Assembly (NCBI GenBank): GCA_051453625.1
Contig: JBOZIK010000001.1
Coordinates: 261,825,114-261,870,716 of the forward strand
DNA length: 45,603 nt
From: Welwitschia mirabilis
Taxonomy: Eukaryota > Gnetophyta > Gnetopsida > Welwitschiales
Direction: 5' to 3'
The translations under genes and the position numbers were made by a program. The first letter of the stretch is position 1; every line of letters begins with the position of its first letter. Shown here piece after piece: positions 10,465 through 22,920 of the stretch. The notes under the pieces are model-generated. The model worked only from the letters and a program-made list of their open reading frames with translations, made no database searches and was not told where the DNA came from.

Positions 10465-12999
10465 ATAGTTATATTATTTTTAAGAAGTTAATTTATGAGA
10501 AATCTTTTTGCAAGCAAATTCGAAGGTAGCCATCAAATGTCTAAGTCTTACTTACGCTTTATATTTAAAACATGAAAATAGTCTTCATATAGACATCCTA
10601 CCAATAGAGTAGTGCTCTTGTGGCTTTGGTTATAAGTTTAATTCTTAAAAAAGTCTTTCAACTAATTAAAAAAAGGACATTGAAGTCCATGGCTAGGTAT
10701 ACCTTGATTACATGAATATAAACCATTAATTAACCCACACATAATTAGATTTAAGCCCTTAATTTATAGGAACGAGTTAAACCAACTCTACTTTCAACCC
10801 CACACAAATAGTTATATTTATTTATGGTTATCATTATTTGTAAGTAATAAAAAACCTCATTACAAATCTTAAAAGTGATATAGATCTATGGTTATATATG
10901 TTTGCAATTCAAGGAAAAATGTTCTTCTCTTATTGGTGGAAAATGTTTTAGAACATTATATTAATCATTGTCAAGAGAAAAATGTGAATTCAATACAAAA
11001 TAAGGCGATGACAGTGATCTGAGGTTGCTTTCATACAATAACCTAAATTGTTTTAAGGTTTTGTAGACATATTTTTGTCAAGAACACAACCTTAATTATG
11101 TAAACCCATGATTAGCAAAATCTCTTACAATGGAGTTGAACAAGCACGAAAAACCAGAACCTTTATTAATAATAAATTTAGTATTAATGTTTGAAAAAGT
11201 ATAAAGGGTCTTTTAAAAATGGTTAAAAAGTATAGTTAATTAATTAATAACTAAGCATGTGAAATATATCTATCATAGTTAACTATAGTTAACTAACATA
11301 GGACATAATAAATCTTTTCCATAAATAAATAATAAGCTTAATCATCATAACCATATCTAATATCATATATTATTTGATTTACTTTTACTAGAAAGAACGA
11401 CATCATCCTCTTTTTTTTTCAATGGATATGGATCAAATTTAATAGCTTATGAGCATTAGAAGAAGTTGGACGAGTAATATTTCCTCTTTTGAAAAATTTC
11501 ATACTCGAATTTTCGAATAAGTAGATACAAAAATCATTTCCCCTCTTATGTGTGTTCAAAAAAATAAACATGAATGAAATCATATATCTAATTTCAATGA
11601 AAATCATATAAATAAGACTCTATATCATAAATTTTTTTAAAAAAATAGAAATAGTAATAGGTAGACTTTTTTTTCAAAAAAAATTCATGGAAAGTTTTTT
11701 ATATATGACTAGTATTTTATTATGAACATATTAGACCTATATAGTTAAGAAATCATTTTTGTACATATTTTTCTTACCACTTATAACATGTATATTCATA
11801 AGGCTTTATTACCATGTTCATCTATAAGAACATTATGTTAGCCTAGAAATTTAAAGTTGAGAAAAAAGAGGAAATGGCCAAAAAATATATATAAATGAAA
11901 ATAATAGCAACTACTTAGTATTAATATATACCTAAGATTGTGGTTTATCAACAATTAGTTTTAGACATACGCCACTTTTTTATTTTCTACCTGATTCTTA
12001 CATTTAATGCCTAATGGTGATGTTACTATTTTACTAAATTTCAATAGGATTTTAATTTCCATCTTAAGTTTTTAAGATCATAAATATAATGTTATAATAA
12101 TGCACAAGTATAGAATGACAAGGCACAACTTATAGTAAATGATTTTGAATAAACTTGATTATATGCATCATTCTGAAACCAAAAGGGCTCAAATGATCTA
12201 AACTATCAAATAATTAAGAAATTAAGTAATTATCATCTAATTGAATTTAAACTATTTAGCTATCTCCAACTGGTTTCTAAATTATTTAGAATTTATAGTT
12301 TTAAATAGCTTTCTTAATAAGTTTATAACCTAATATGCTATTACAATATACTAGACATTATTATTAAATTTTAAACTAGTTTATGTATCATGTAGAATTT
12401 AGTTACAATGGGGGTTTTTCTACTATGAAACATTGGACTTTTAATAATGTCAAAAATAAATTGATTATCTACATATAATTGTATAGTTTCTTTCTGTAAA
12501 TATTTAGAATTTTAAAAATCTTCTCTATCTAAATGACTTTATTACTCATATTTAACTCATTATCAACCTCTATTTTATTTGATGAAACTATTATTATTTG
12601 TTTTCATTTAGATATTAAAGAAATAAATAAGAATCCTAAAAATATTAGGCCTCTTTTTCTATATTTTCTAATATCCTAAGAATCACCAAAAACATCAATT
12701 GAGAAAATCCCTTAAGTAAAGTAATCATCATGTTAAAATAAAGAAATCATCATTCCTTTTAAATGCATTAAGTCACTAATCATTAATTAGAATAATGCTA
12801 TTTGGATTTAGCCATATGAATTATCAATGTTTTAACTATTAAGATATGTCAAAGCAAATTTTGATGATGTAAATCAAAATTCCAAATATTTTGTGAGAAA
12901 TGGTATCATTGAAATATAGTAAATACCTATTACAAATTAATTCTAGTTTTGGTTTCACTGGAGTTGACACTGTTTTATCATTTTATACATGTTTAAAAG
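10465..12999. other. AT-rich non-coding stretch
   Basis: No gene was found. The minus-strand frame 11419-11607 shows no family likeness. A weak tRNA-like pattern at about 10605-10650 is too poor to call. The rest is simple AT-rich sequence. Confidence 0.5.
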
Positions 13000-14471
13000 T
13001 GTGCATCATGTGCTTTAAATCCACTTATCTTATCTTCTCAATAATCTAAGATGTTCAATACAAAATGCACACATACACACAGTATAGTTTAGGAAGTCAA
13101 CCCAAATGTTGTAAATAATTGAAGCAATTAGGAGAGTAGAAAATCAATTCATTTGAAGAAGAAAAGAATAACTTTTTCTAATTTAATGATTAAGAATTGG
13201 AAATAACAATGCAATGGATGAAATGCAATGAAATGAAAATGAAATGCAATTCCTCATGCAATTAATTAACCATGTTTACAAACTTATTATCACTTAAGCT
13301 GGCCTTTATATTAAACCAATAATTTTAATTTCAACATAAAATATAAGGTAGAGAAGAAGAAATAAGTGAGAGATAATAAATTAACTTTAGTAATGAAATT
13401 GTAACAACATCCACTTATACGTAGTAACCCCTTAATAAAGGATTCTCAACCCAACACCAAACAAATCTCCTCTGATAAGTCAGAATGAATCCCTTATCCA
13501 AATAAACTCTAATTATCATAATATTTCTTGATGCTTAAAGAATGCATGAAATGGATGCCTAAGGGGTATTTATAGGTTTGAATTGATGGTTTGAAGCATG
13601 AATAAGTATAAAGTAAAAGGACATGATTCTTGTTAATAAATTAATACAAATCAATTAACTTTTGATTAAGTTTGAGTGGTCGTTTATTTGGCTTATTTAG
13701 ACGATGATCCTAGATGATCTTTAAATTCTAATAACTGCCTTTCATATGCCTTTCTAGCGGTAATACTAACAATCAGTTTCCTAGCTTTGTTTAGATGACC
13801 AAAGCGAACAACTATTAGGAAACAATGGCTAGTTTTTATTTTCTTTTACTACTAGTTGTCCTACTGCCTTCATCTAGATGACCTAATGGATGAAGCTCCT
13901 TTCCTATTAAAATCATCTCTATTCCTTATTTCTTAATTTACAATTAATTCTTTATTTTTGAATCCATCAGAATCATCCTCTAGACATCTTCATTATTCAA
14001 ATGAGCACTCTTGTAGTGTTATGATGTCATTGGCTGAAGTGTTTCCTATGTATTGCACTTTGTAGTAGGGGATTGCTTATTGTCTTAACTTTATTGAAAG
14101 GGATCATAGATGGATTCGTTCTTAAAATAATCTAAAAGATACCAAGGATAATGTAAAACTATGCTTTTTGTGATAATTACAATAATTAAGTATAGTTATC
14201 AAAATTTCTTCATAAACCTATTAGATAATCCTGAAAGCACACTTTAAAATCATATCAAATATAGCCAATTTGGCCTTGCAATACAACCCTTCACTAAGTC
14301 TTTATTAGTTTCTAAAAAAGCATTTAAATAATAAGTGACAAGCCAAATTGACAAGATAAATAATCTAATTAACATAAAACTTAATTTTAGTAATTTTACC
14401 ATGTAGGCTTGAGGTGATAATTTAGTGAATCTCCTATTCACTAGTTCATATAGCCAATGTATGAGCTTTAT

Positions 14472-14493
14472 TCACCTAGATTCATCTAGGTGA
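14472..14493. repeat. perfect 10-bp inverted repeat
   Basis: tcacctagat and atctaggtga are separated by two bases, so the site can form a tight hairpin. The palindromic core ctag recurs in related words (catctagatg) elsewhere in this repeat family, at 13871 and 17412. Confidence 0.8.
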
Positions 14494-14749
14494 CTATGTG
14501 AGTAATGGTCAATTAAATTGGTTTTTGGAAAATAATCATTCTCTTAAATTCTTTGGAGCATACATTAATTTCAATTATGCCTAGGAAAACCCTATATAGT
14601 CATATTATGATAAGTACTTTATGAAAATGATTAAATAATGTGATTTTCCTACATTATTTCTCTATTGCATGTTTTCCATCCATGGTAATGAGAAAATGGA
14701 ATGCTAAATAAATAAAAACCACTCTAAAAAAAAAGTCTAGAAATTACAA

Positions 14750-14755
<6 letters not shown>

Positions 14756-14827
<72 letters not shown>

Positions 14828-14935
14828 NNNNNNNNNNNNNNNNNNNNNNNNNNNNNNNNNNNNNNNNNNNNNNNNNNNNNNNNNNNNNNNNNNNNNNNNN
14901 NNNNNNNNNNNNNNNNNNNNNNNNNNNCACACACA

Positions 14936-15003
<68 letters not shown>
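14756..15003. repeat. (CA)n microsatellite with an assembly gap
   Basis: About 70 bp of perfect (AC)n, 100 N at 14828-14927, then about 75 bp more with one interruption (acacaaacac near 14937). A degenerate CA-rich tail runs to about 15065. The gap surely comes from failure to assemble the repeat, so its true length is unknown. Frames reading CVCVCV across it are artefacts. Confidence 0.95.
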
Positions 15004-15004
<1 letters not shown>

Positions 15005-15215
15005 CAACCCATCCACACACCCACACCAACACCCACATCCACACCTCCCCACACATACACACACATATGTATGTTATAAAAAGTTAGGTTTTGAGTACAA
15101 AAATCTGATATCTCTATACAATGGTGGTGAAATGCCATTAAAATAATTACATTTAATGAGAAAAAATCCTAAAGGATATATTAATACCTAGCAAAGGTTG
15201 TGGTGGTAATGGCAC

Positions 15216-16170
15216 TTACTCCTTATTCATCGCAAGTAATAAACTCACATGCTCACAAATGGCCTTAATGATCTTTACATGTTTAGTCCTAATCCACTCA
15301 GGAACATCCATGGTAATACTCTTCTTGATTTGCATTGCATTGTACTTAATATTCATCACTCTCTTCTCAAGGATTCCCATTTTCTAATTAAATTGGTTTC
15401 CCAATCTCTACTTCATACTTGTGAATAGCTCCTATGTCTATTTGAGGGTAACTTCTCTAGAAACACCTACCACATGGAGGACTCTATGGCCTATGGCTAC
15501 TTTGGTTCTCCAAGTATCTAGATGCCCATATCCATAAGGTTTCTAGATATACTATGCAAATGATGCTAATCTTGTATGCCCTGTGGCTCTAGTATGTTAT
15601 ACATGTGAAAAATAATAGAAATTAGGCATGAAAATTCCAATGTCCATGGAGACCACATGTCTATCATGACTTATACTCTTCTCCAAATGAATGATAATAG
15701 ATCCATTTATGCATCATGTCAAAATGTATCAAAAATCTAAATGTGGAGATCATGTAGTGACTATCATGAAATGATAAGCTAATGTTGTGTATCAAATATC
15801 TATGAAGTGCTTAACATACTAAGGATATGTATGTAACAATGATTCCATGAAGGTCTTATGTAACATATTGTGGTATGTTAAGAAGGGAATAATATGATCA
15901 TTAGTTATCCACACCTTCTAATGTATGAGTTTATGTGGTTCCTACATCACCAAAACTAGTGACCTAACTAGTGTATTTAGAAAAGACAAATATGTCATGC
16001 GTCACCCTGTGATATTCGTACTAGAACCCGATGTATATAGTATTATTGAACTCATAAACCTTTTTATTCTAACATGAGATGTAGGTATCCAAAAGCCATC
16101 TCATCTAAAGATGAGTGGCATGATGATCTACTTGTGGATCTATTCTTTACATGAACTCGTCGAAGTTACT
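15216..16170 (-). pseudogene. unknown protein relic, copy 1
   Basis: I do not recognise this protein. The reverse strand gives long readable stretches broken by single stops: NKKVYEFNNTIYIGF, YEYHRVTHDIFVFSKYTS, LSFHDSHYMISTF, MMHKWIYYHSFGEEYKS, and near the 3' end an uninterrupted 54-codon frame (15216-15380) with MDVPEWIRTKHVK and AICEHVSLLLAMNKE. The last part looks helical and charged. Many stops stand where R, Q or W codons would fit after C-to-T change. A related, differently broken protein is readable in copy 2. It may be the gag-like product of a non-autonomous element, but no zinc knuckle, protease or RT is seen. Confidence 0.4.
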
Positions 16171-16330
16171 TTTTAGTTTGATTACTACATGGATAATATC
16201 TAGTTGAAATTCTACCTAGGAAGAGGTATTAACATCAGTAATCTATGTGACCTATGCATGTGTCCATAGCCTACTAAATAGTACATGTAATGTATATACC
16301 AAAACAATATAGGCCATAAAATCAACTCAT

Positions 16331-16726
16331 GTAGTTTCATTAAAATAAATCATAAAACTTGTTAAAGTGTGGATTGTTTACTTTGTCAATCAATTAATCA
16401 TCTTTAATAATAACCTATAATATTAAGTATCTAATTCATATAAACACATACAAGGTCACACCATTTGATCAAGGCTTGGAATCCATAATATGCAAGGAGA
16501 CATTACTTCTACCGTTTTCAAAATCTATCAGAATTGGGGATAAGTTTTATAATAGAAAATAAGCAATCCAAATTAACTTTTATTAAAGGAACATAAGAGT
16601 CTACTGGTAGACTTTGGACCAAATAGGATCAACTAGTTTCCTCAAGACCTATTAGTAAAATTCCTTTAGAAAGGGATGGTCCTAAGTAAAGGAGTTTTTC
16701 TAACTTTAGAAAATATGTTTTGATTA
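16331..16726. other. junction between the two family-X copies; no gene
   Basis: AT-rich sequence without a recognisable feature; it may hold the worn ends of copy 1. Confidence 0.4.
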
Positions 16727-18469
16727 GATTTGGCACACACACAAGTATATGAAATCAACCCAATATTATAATTTAGAAAGGAATTTAAAGTATATTTAAA
16801 AAATAGTTTCATTCAAAAATGATTAAAATGATTCTTTGCTCAATTTTAGAATGATAACAAACTAAAAAATGCAATGATAGAGGAAATGTAATGAATTATT
16901 AAGCAGAGATGAAATGATGATGCAAGAATGAAATAAAATCCTAAATGCAATTAGTTAACTTAGTTTACCAACTTATTATCACTTACATTAGCCTTTATAT
17001 ACTATATAAAAATCAAAATTAACTCTAGTTTCAAGTTGTTTTAAACATAGAATATAAAGAAGAGAAGAAATAAAATTACATTAACAATCTACTGTTTATT
17101 AATCAAAATGCTTTACATGCACTTAAAAGTAGTTATCGCTTAATGAAGAAGTCTCAACTTAATACCAAGAAAAGATCCTACCCTAAGATAAATGGATAAC
17201 TTACCTAATTATTCTCTTAAGTTTTTCTAAGTTGACATAAAAACACTTGATGCATAATCAATACTTAATAGGGTGCCTAAAGGGGTATTTGTAGTCTTTA
17301 ATCTATGGTTGAGGTCACCAAGGGATATGAAATAATAAGGTGCAATTAGATTAATCTTCATGATGGATGAGATTAGATCTACATCTATTAAAATAATTAT
17401 CCACTGTTTGTCATCTAGATGTCATATGAGATGACCTTCTTATCATGTGATTTTCTAGTATAATGAATGACTGTCATCCATGTGCCTTTCTAGTATAATG
17501 GTTGATCACATTTAATCTAGTATCATCCAGATGATCATAACAGATGACCATTAGAAAAAGTGAGGATTGTGTTAACTTATATTATGTATCATCTTGTAGA
17601 TATCATTTCGATGAAAATTTATATAATAGTTCTTTTACATTTTCCTTAGGTATGATCAATCTGTCTTTCTATAAAATTAGTTTTTTATATTTCCAAGCAT
17701 TTAGCTAAGCTCTTAAACATTTTCATAGGTTATGTTGACTTTTGTATTATCATGATGACATAACTGGTATGCCTCTTGAATATGATGCTATAAAATATCA
17801 ACCTGTGAATTATCATTATTCTGTTAGAAGAGTTAAGGATAGAGAAGTCCTTGAAAACATTCAAAAATGGGTTTCTTATGTTGAAATTTATGTTTTCTGC
17901 AATCATCATTATAATTATGCATTATTGCTATAAGTCCTTTAGAAAGATATCAATGGATCTGAAGACATACTCAAAAATATCATCAAATAGGGGTAACTTG
18001 GCCTCACAACATAGCCCTTAACTTAGCATTTGTTAATGTCTAAAACGGCAAGTGGATAATTATGTTACAATGTCAAATTAACAATGGTAAATAATCAAAT
18101 AGATAGAGAAATTACGTTTTCAGTAATTTTACCCTATAAGTACAAGGAAAATTTTAACTAGATATGATGTTAATTATCAAAAATATGTGAATACTATCAG
18201 CCATCCATCTAACATTTATATCTATCATCTAGAATATTAAATGAATGATAATCTTTTATTTTTTTGAAATTATATCCTTAGTTTGACTAATTTAGAGTTT
18301 AAGTTAATTTCTAAAAATTTATAAAATGCATATAAAGTTTTTTTAAACATAAAATTAATTATAAATTATTGTAATTTTCCTACCTTAGTCCCCCACTTAT
18401 ACATTTCCTAAGAATGATAATGTAGAAATGGAAATGCAAAGTAAGCAAAACTCATACAAGGAGTATAAT

Positions 18470-18620
18470 TAAACTCTCTCTCTAACTCTCTCTCTCTCTC
18501 TCTCGATATATATATATATANNNNNNNNNNNNNNNNNNNNNNNNNNNNNNNNNNNNNNNNNNNNNNNNNNNNNNNNNNNNNNNNNNNNNNNNNNNNNNNN
18601 NNNNNNNNNNNNNNNNNNNN

Positions 18621-18689
<69 letters not shown>

Positions 18690-18812
18690 TTATACATGTA
18701 TATGTATGCACGCACACACATACACGTACATATGCATGCATGCACATACTCACATACACATACACATACACACAGACACAGACATAGAGAGAGAGAGAGA
18801 GAGAGAGACATG
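18470..18812. repeat. compound microsatellite (TC)n-(AT)n-gap-(TG)n-(CA)n-(GA)n
   Basis: Order on the plus strand: (TC)n 18475-18504, (AT)n to 18520, 100 N at 18521-18620, (TG)n 18621-18687, mixed CA/TA-rich sequence with atgcatgcatgca (18731-18743), then (GA)n 18786-18809. The outer arms TC and GA, and the inner arms TG and CA, are complementary, so the whole tract can fold back on itself. Frames across it are artefacts. Confidence 0.95.
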
Positions 18813-18929
18813 AAACTGAGTTTTAAGTACAAATAACAAAGATTACATATTAAAACAATACAAAGTATCAAAACAATCATTCATTCCATTAAGGTATAAT
18901 ACTAACCTCTATATCAGATCATAAAGATG

Positions 18930-20160
18930 GCAGTGATGGAGATGATGTGAACTCTTCTTCAACAGGAAAGAAAGCGCTCATGTGCTCATGAATCACTCTT
19001 TTTATCTCCATGTATTAAGTGTAGACTTCTTTGGAATGTTGACTCTAATGGCCTATTTAATACATTGTATTCTATTCTTTATAGCTATTATCCTCTAGTT
19101 TAAGACACTGATCCTATTCATCATTCTACTCTCTAAGATACTCATCTAATTAATTATTCTATACTCCATGCTAACAAGCAACTCCTGCATCTACTATAAG
19201 ATAGCACCTCCTATAATACCTTCATTATGGAAATCTCTATGGATCTTAAGTTTCTTTAGATTTTCAATTATCTGAATGCTTATATCCTAAAGCTATCTAA
19301 CTATAGTATATAAGTGTTTTTATGCTTGGACATCCTATAGCTTTAGAATGTCATATCTAATGAAAGATCATTAAGAGGAGATAAGGGAATCCCAAAGTCT
19401 ATAGGGATCTAGATTTTTTCATCATCATTAAGCTCCTCCACATGAATCAAGGTAAATCCATCTACTCCTCCTATCTAAAACTAACCAAAATATGAAGTTG
19501 TGCAACTATAGAGTAACTATCATGAATGATGAACTAACGTTTTGGATCAATCACTAGTGTAGAAATCTATAAGTAAGGAATAAATGGATTATTAGTAATC
19601 CTCTATGATCCTTTATGGCCTCTTGTGTTATATCGTAAATAGTATAGTAGACCTCTTTCTCTCTTCCACTGATATATAAAAGTAAATGTGAAAATTTGCT
19701 TAAGCCACCGATCCCTATTACCTAGCTAATGTACCTTGGTAATATGGCTACTTGATGATGGCTAATTGTAGTAATAATGGTGTCGATCATCTATCTTTAT
19801 GAGTTTGCTTAGATCTCTATATGCATCATGTCATAGAACTCATGGATCTCTCTAGTATGACATGATCTATGAGCATCGAGGATCTATCTCCACTAAGTAT
19901 CTATAACCCTTTAGTCTACCTATATATTAGTCCTCTCTATGCAGCCTCCAAAGTACCTCTCAGATCTAATATTAGCAAAAGCTATTAACTCTAACCTAGC
20001 TCTATAGTAAGTGAGCTATAGTTGTCTAGCTATGGGATTCCCACTTTCTTTAGACTTAGAATATGAGTAGGTCTCAGTTACAATAATCTATTTGAACTAT
20101 TCACATGTCTATGACTTGCTAAAAGTTCATGGAAGTATGCCAAAAGTAGAAATATGCTAG
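18930..20160 (-). pseudogene. unknown protein relic, copy 2
   Basis: This is the same unidentified family as the relic at 15216-16170. Readable reverse-strand pieces in order are: LTYYRARLELIAFANIRSER followed by YFGG; GRLKGYRYLVEIDPR; HDAYRDLSKLIKIDDRHHYY; FIYQWKRERGLLYYLRYNTR; FIIHDSYSIVAQLH; IGGVDGFTLIHVEELNDDEK; IPIDFGIPLSPLNDLSLDM; and IKRVIHEHMSAFFPVEEEF near the end. Stops at likely TGG, CGA or CAG positions and at least three frame changes show it is dead. This copy gives longer and more convincing text than copy 1. Neither copy shows a zinc knuckle or a polymerase. Confidence 0.45.
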
Positions 20161-20260
20161 ATATATCCATCATATTAATACACACTAAACATGAGAAATA
20201 TTCCATCTAAAGTTAAAAGTTTTGTGAAAAATAAGTGAAAATTACCTCTACCTCATATTA

Positions 20261-20925
20261 AGTAAATTAATTAGTTCTCAAATTGCATAAAAACATCAAA
20301 TTAAAAAAAGGGATAAACTATAATAATATTATAATGTCCTAAAATTACTAATGTAAATTAAGAGTATAAATCAAAAGTTTGTGATGGTATAAATGTTGAT
20401 TTCATCAAGCTAATATTTTTCTAGAAAATAAAGGATAAATATGAATTTAAAAAGAAGATCCTATTTCTACCTCATAAAATATAAAATTGATCATATATTA
20501 CAAAACACCTAGTGAAATTAAAAACTATTTAAACCAAAACATTAATTACAAAAATTAATGCTACTACACCAAAATAGCATTCAAAAATGTGTTAAAACAT
20601 GAGAAACAAGTAAAAATAACATGGAAGGGATATATACCTCATTTTTGGGAAAAATTGTGAATTTTGAAGAGCAGATCTAGCATACATCTAGTCGCTATAG
20701 AAAAGTGTATTATGACAGGATATTTAAAGACAAGATCTAAGCTTGGGACCTAGAAGAATAAGTGAAAAATGAGAATAAATGAAAAGGAAATGGGCATGGA
20801 TCAGAGGTTACAACAATCATCTTATAGCATCATCTAGATAACAACCTTAGGATGACAAGTGAAAAATTTAGTTTTTATTTTATACGTAGGAAAACATCAT
20901 CCACTATGCCATCTAGACAACTCGG
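20261..20925. other. AT-rich stretch without a gene
   Basis: No coding text was found. catctagataa and catctagacaa words near 20831 and 20910 recall the palindromic word of family X, so this may be its outer edge. Confidence 0.4.
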
Positions 20926-21429
20926 TGTAATGTCCAAAATTCAAGAAGTAAGAACTTGAATTATTTTTGAAACTAAATGAAATATTTTGATTCTAAATGA
21001 AATATTCGTTTAAAAACCTTCAACATTTTCTATATGATGCTCTTAAACAAATACATGAGCCCCAAATTTATAATTATTTTTATAATACCATTTAGAAACT
21101 TCAAATAATATCATTATTCTAGTTAAATATTCCAATATTTAAATATACTTTCATACATTTGGATAACGCTTAAATAAGAAGATCATCTAATCTTTTTCTT
21201 TTAAAATATATGTTTAACATACATATGTATAAGTTCACAAATGATTATAAAACCTATAAGAGCTAAGACTTAATAAGTTGATAAGAAGACATGGAATTAA
21301 ACCTATATTAACTATATCAATCACATGTATTATAGCCATAATACTTAAGAACTAAGAAACTGATAGCTAAGAGGCTAAATACAAATCATAGAGTATTAGA
21401 ACTTGTCATCTACAGAAATTATATTTTTA

Positions 21430-21500
21430 CTTCTGCTTGGACTTGAACTCAAAACCTCATATCTTTCTAATTATTTGATAACTAAAATGCCATGGCTCTT
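21430..21500 (-). mobile_element. tRNA-like SINE head in left LTR
   Basis: On the minus strand the text gagccatggcattttagtta is followed, 30 bases on, by ggttttgagttcaagtcc, which fits a Pol III B box (GGTTCRANNCC). The equivalent stands at 27055-27126 in the right LTR. It is too degenerate for a tRNA gene. Confidence 0.4.
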
Positions 21501-22696
21501 TATCTATGATTGCTTCTTAGCACCTTTTTGACATAAGATCAAGAGACATCTGCAGGAAAAGAGTTGAGAGGCACTGGTAAGAGCTAAAGCACTATGTAAA
21601 AAGCAAGAGAAGATAAGTCTACTATTATTCAATAGTGGATAGAAATCTACGATTTCAAGCAGCAGATAGTAGGATAAGACAAGAGAAGACAGAATGTGCA
21701 TATTTCATGATGGTTATGTAAATGTTTGATTTGAAAGTGGCTACAACAGATAAGACAGAAGCTGCCTTTGTCTAAAGCATATGGAATTCATTGGGGAATA
21801 GCAACGGTTGGCTAAATGGTCAAGGGATGGTAAGAAACACACATAAGAGCTATTAACTGATGCAACAGAGGAGCACATAAATGGGTAATAGAGGGTGTTG
21901 AATACACATCAATAAAAAAAAGAACTACTTCATGAAAAAAGGCAATGGTGAAGTAATGATGCATTGATTTAATGGAAAACATGTTTTAAGAAGGTATAAA
22001 GGCACAAGTAACATGCATGTCAGAGAAAAATCATTGAGGAATAAAAATGAAAACAAATTTATTGGCTCTAGTGAAATCATTTTTTTAAACTTTTGAGTGT
22101 TTCTCTACCGATTAACTTCTCTTATTTTTGTTTCAAATATGGTAAAAAAGGAAAGTATGTTAAGGAATAAGGAGGAAACATAGTTGTAGAATAGATATTT
22201 GATGTAAAGGAAAATATAGGTAAATCAAGTAGGAGTACAAAAGAATAACATTTTACATTCATTACCTTTGTTTTCATTTTGTTTTCAAGAATGCTTAAGA
22301 GGAGTTCTCATCATCATATCCTTGTTTTTTAATTGAACTTTATAGACAACTACCTCTCCATTCAAATTTTTCCATGAAGATTAAGTGTTTTCTTAATATT
22401 TTGTGAAAGATGAAAAAGAATTCATTGGTAAATATATAAGGGAATGATTAAAATGTGGAGGCAGAAGGACTCGATCTACAGTGGCTTATTTGGCCCTTCC
22501 ATCAAATCTGTGGAGACTAATTTCTTATATTAACTTGTCATGAGTTTTTGTCTATGCAGGTTGGTTTTATGTAGTGGCATAATGAAATGTAAAAAGAGGA
22601 CTTCAAATTTAATAGATGATTATAGGAAAAATTTTAGCATGTTATTTAATACAAAGTATGTTAATAGTTATATTAAGGTGCTTTCTTTATGAAATG

Positions 22697-22763
22697 TGTG
22701 ATGAGATCATCTTAGTAGTGAGGGATCTTACATGTTAATTTGAAGATGAGGGTTCAATTCTTA
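22697..22763 (+). mobile_element. tRNA-like SINE head in left LTR (second)
   Basis: A segment starting gtgtgatgagatcatcttag ends with ggttcaattc (22751-22760), a good B box. The same stretch is at 28356-28423 in the right LTR. Confidence 0.4.
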
Positions 22764-22854
22764 CTTATGGCATTTTAATTTAAGTGATGTCCATATCTAC
22801 TAATCTGAAGCGAGAGGTGAAATATATGAGTAATGAATTCTTTTTTAATATATG

Positions 22855-22920
22855 CGTTATGACATAAGAATTAACTAGGAAGTGGCATATGTAAGGTGTT
22901 GTGGATTTGATTCTTGAAAC
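22855..22920 (+). mobile_element. tRNA-like SINE head in left LTR (third)
   Basis: gttatgacataagaattaac is followed by gtggatttgattc (22901-22913), B-box-like. The right-LTR copy (28514-28580) is better preserved: atggttaagtagg, then tggatttgattcc. It may belong to the same SINE as the head just upstream. Confidence 0.35.

Larger units (their letters stand above)
13000..16330 (-). mobile_element. repeat family X, copy 1 (LTR-like part plus coding relic)
   Basis: It matches 16727-20260 in the same order: an initial cacacacagt... tcaacccaa block (13060-13110), acttattatcactta with cctttatat (13283-13315), a block near 14250-14340, a microsatellite, then minus-strand coding text. In the minus-strand sense the order is coding relic, microsatellite, then a ~1.7 kb segment that could be an LTR. 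Copies 1 and 2 in tandem would then be LTR-interior-LTR-interior. I cannot name the family and saw no terminal TG/CA pair that settles the ends. Confidence 0.5.
16727..20260 (-). mobile_element. repeat family X, copy 2
   Basis: Head-to-tail with copy 1 at an offset of about 3.7-3.85 kb, with many substitutions and small indels. It opens with ggcacacacacaag (16731-16744) and has the shared acttattatcactta block at 16970-16984. A compound microsatellite stands where copy 1 has (CA)n. The plus-strand frame 17742-17933 (63 codons) is isolated and not supported by copy 1. Confidence 0.5.

Noticed and set aside
10605-10650. Weak tRNA-like pattern (ggttataagtttaattctt)
   Set aside because: A-box text is poor and no partner copy exists in the window.
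14724-15138. Minus-strand open frames of alternating Cys-Val
   Set aside because: They only translate the (CA)n repeat and the N gap in all frames.
18469-18880. Open frames across the compound microsatellite on both strands
   Set aside because: Low-complexity repeat translation with N in the middle; no independent coding sign.
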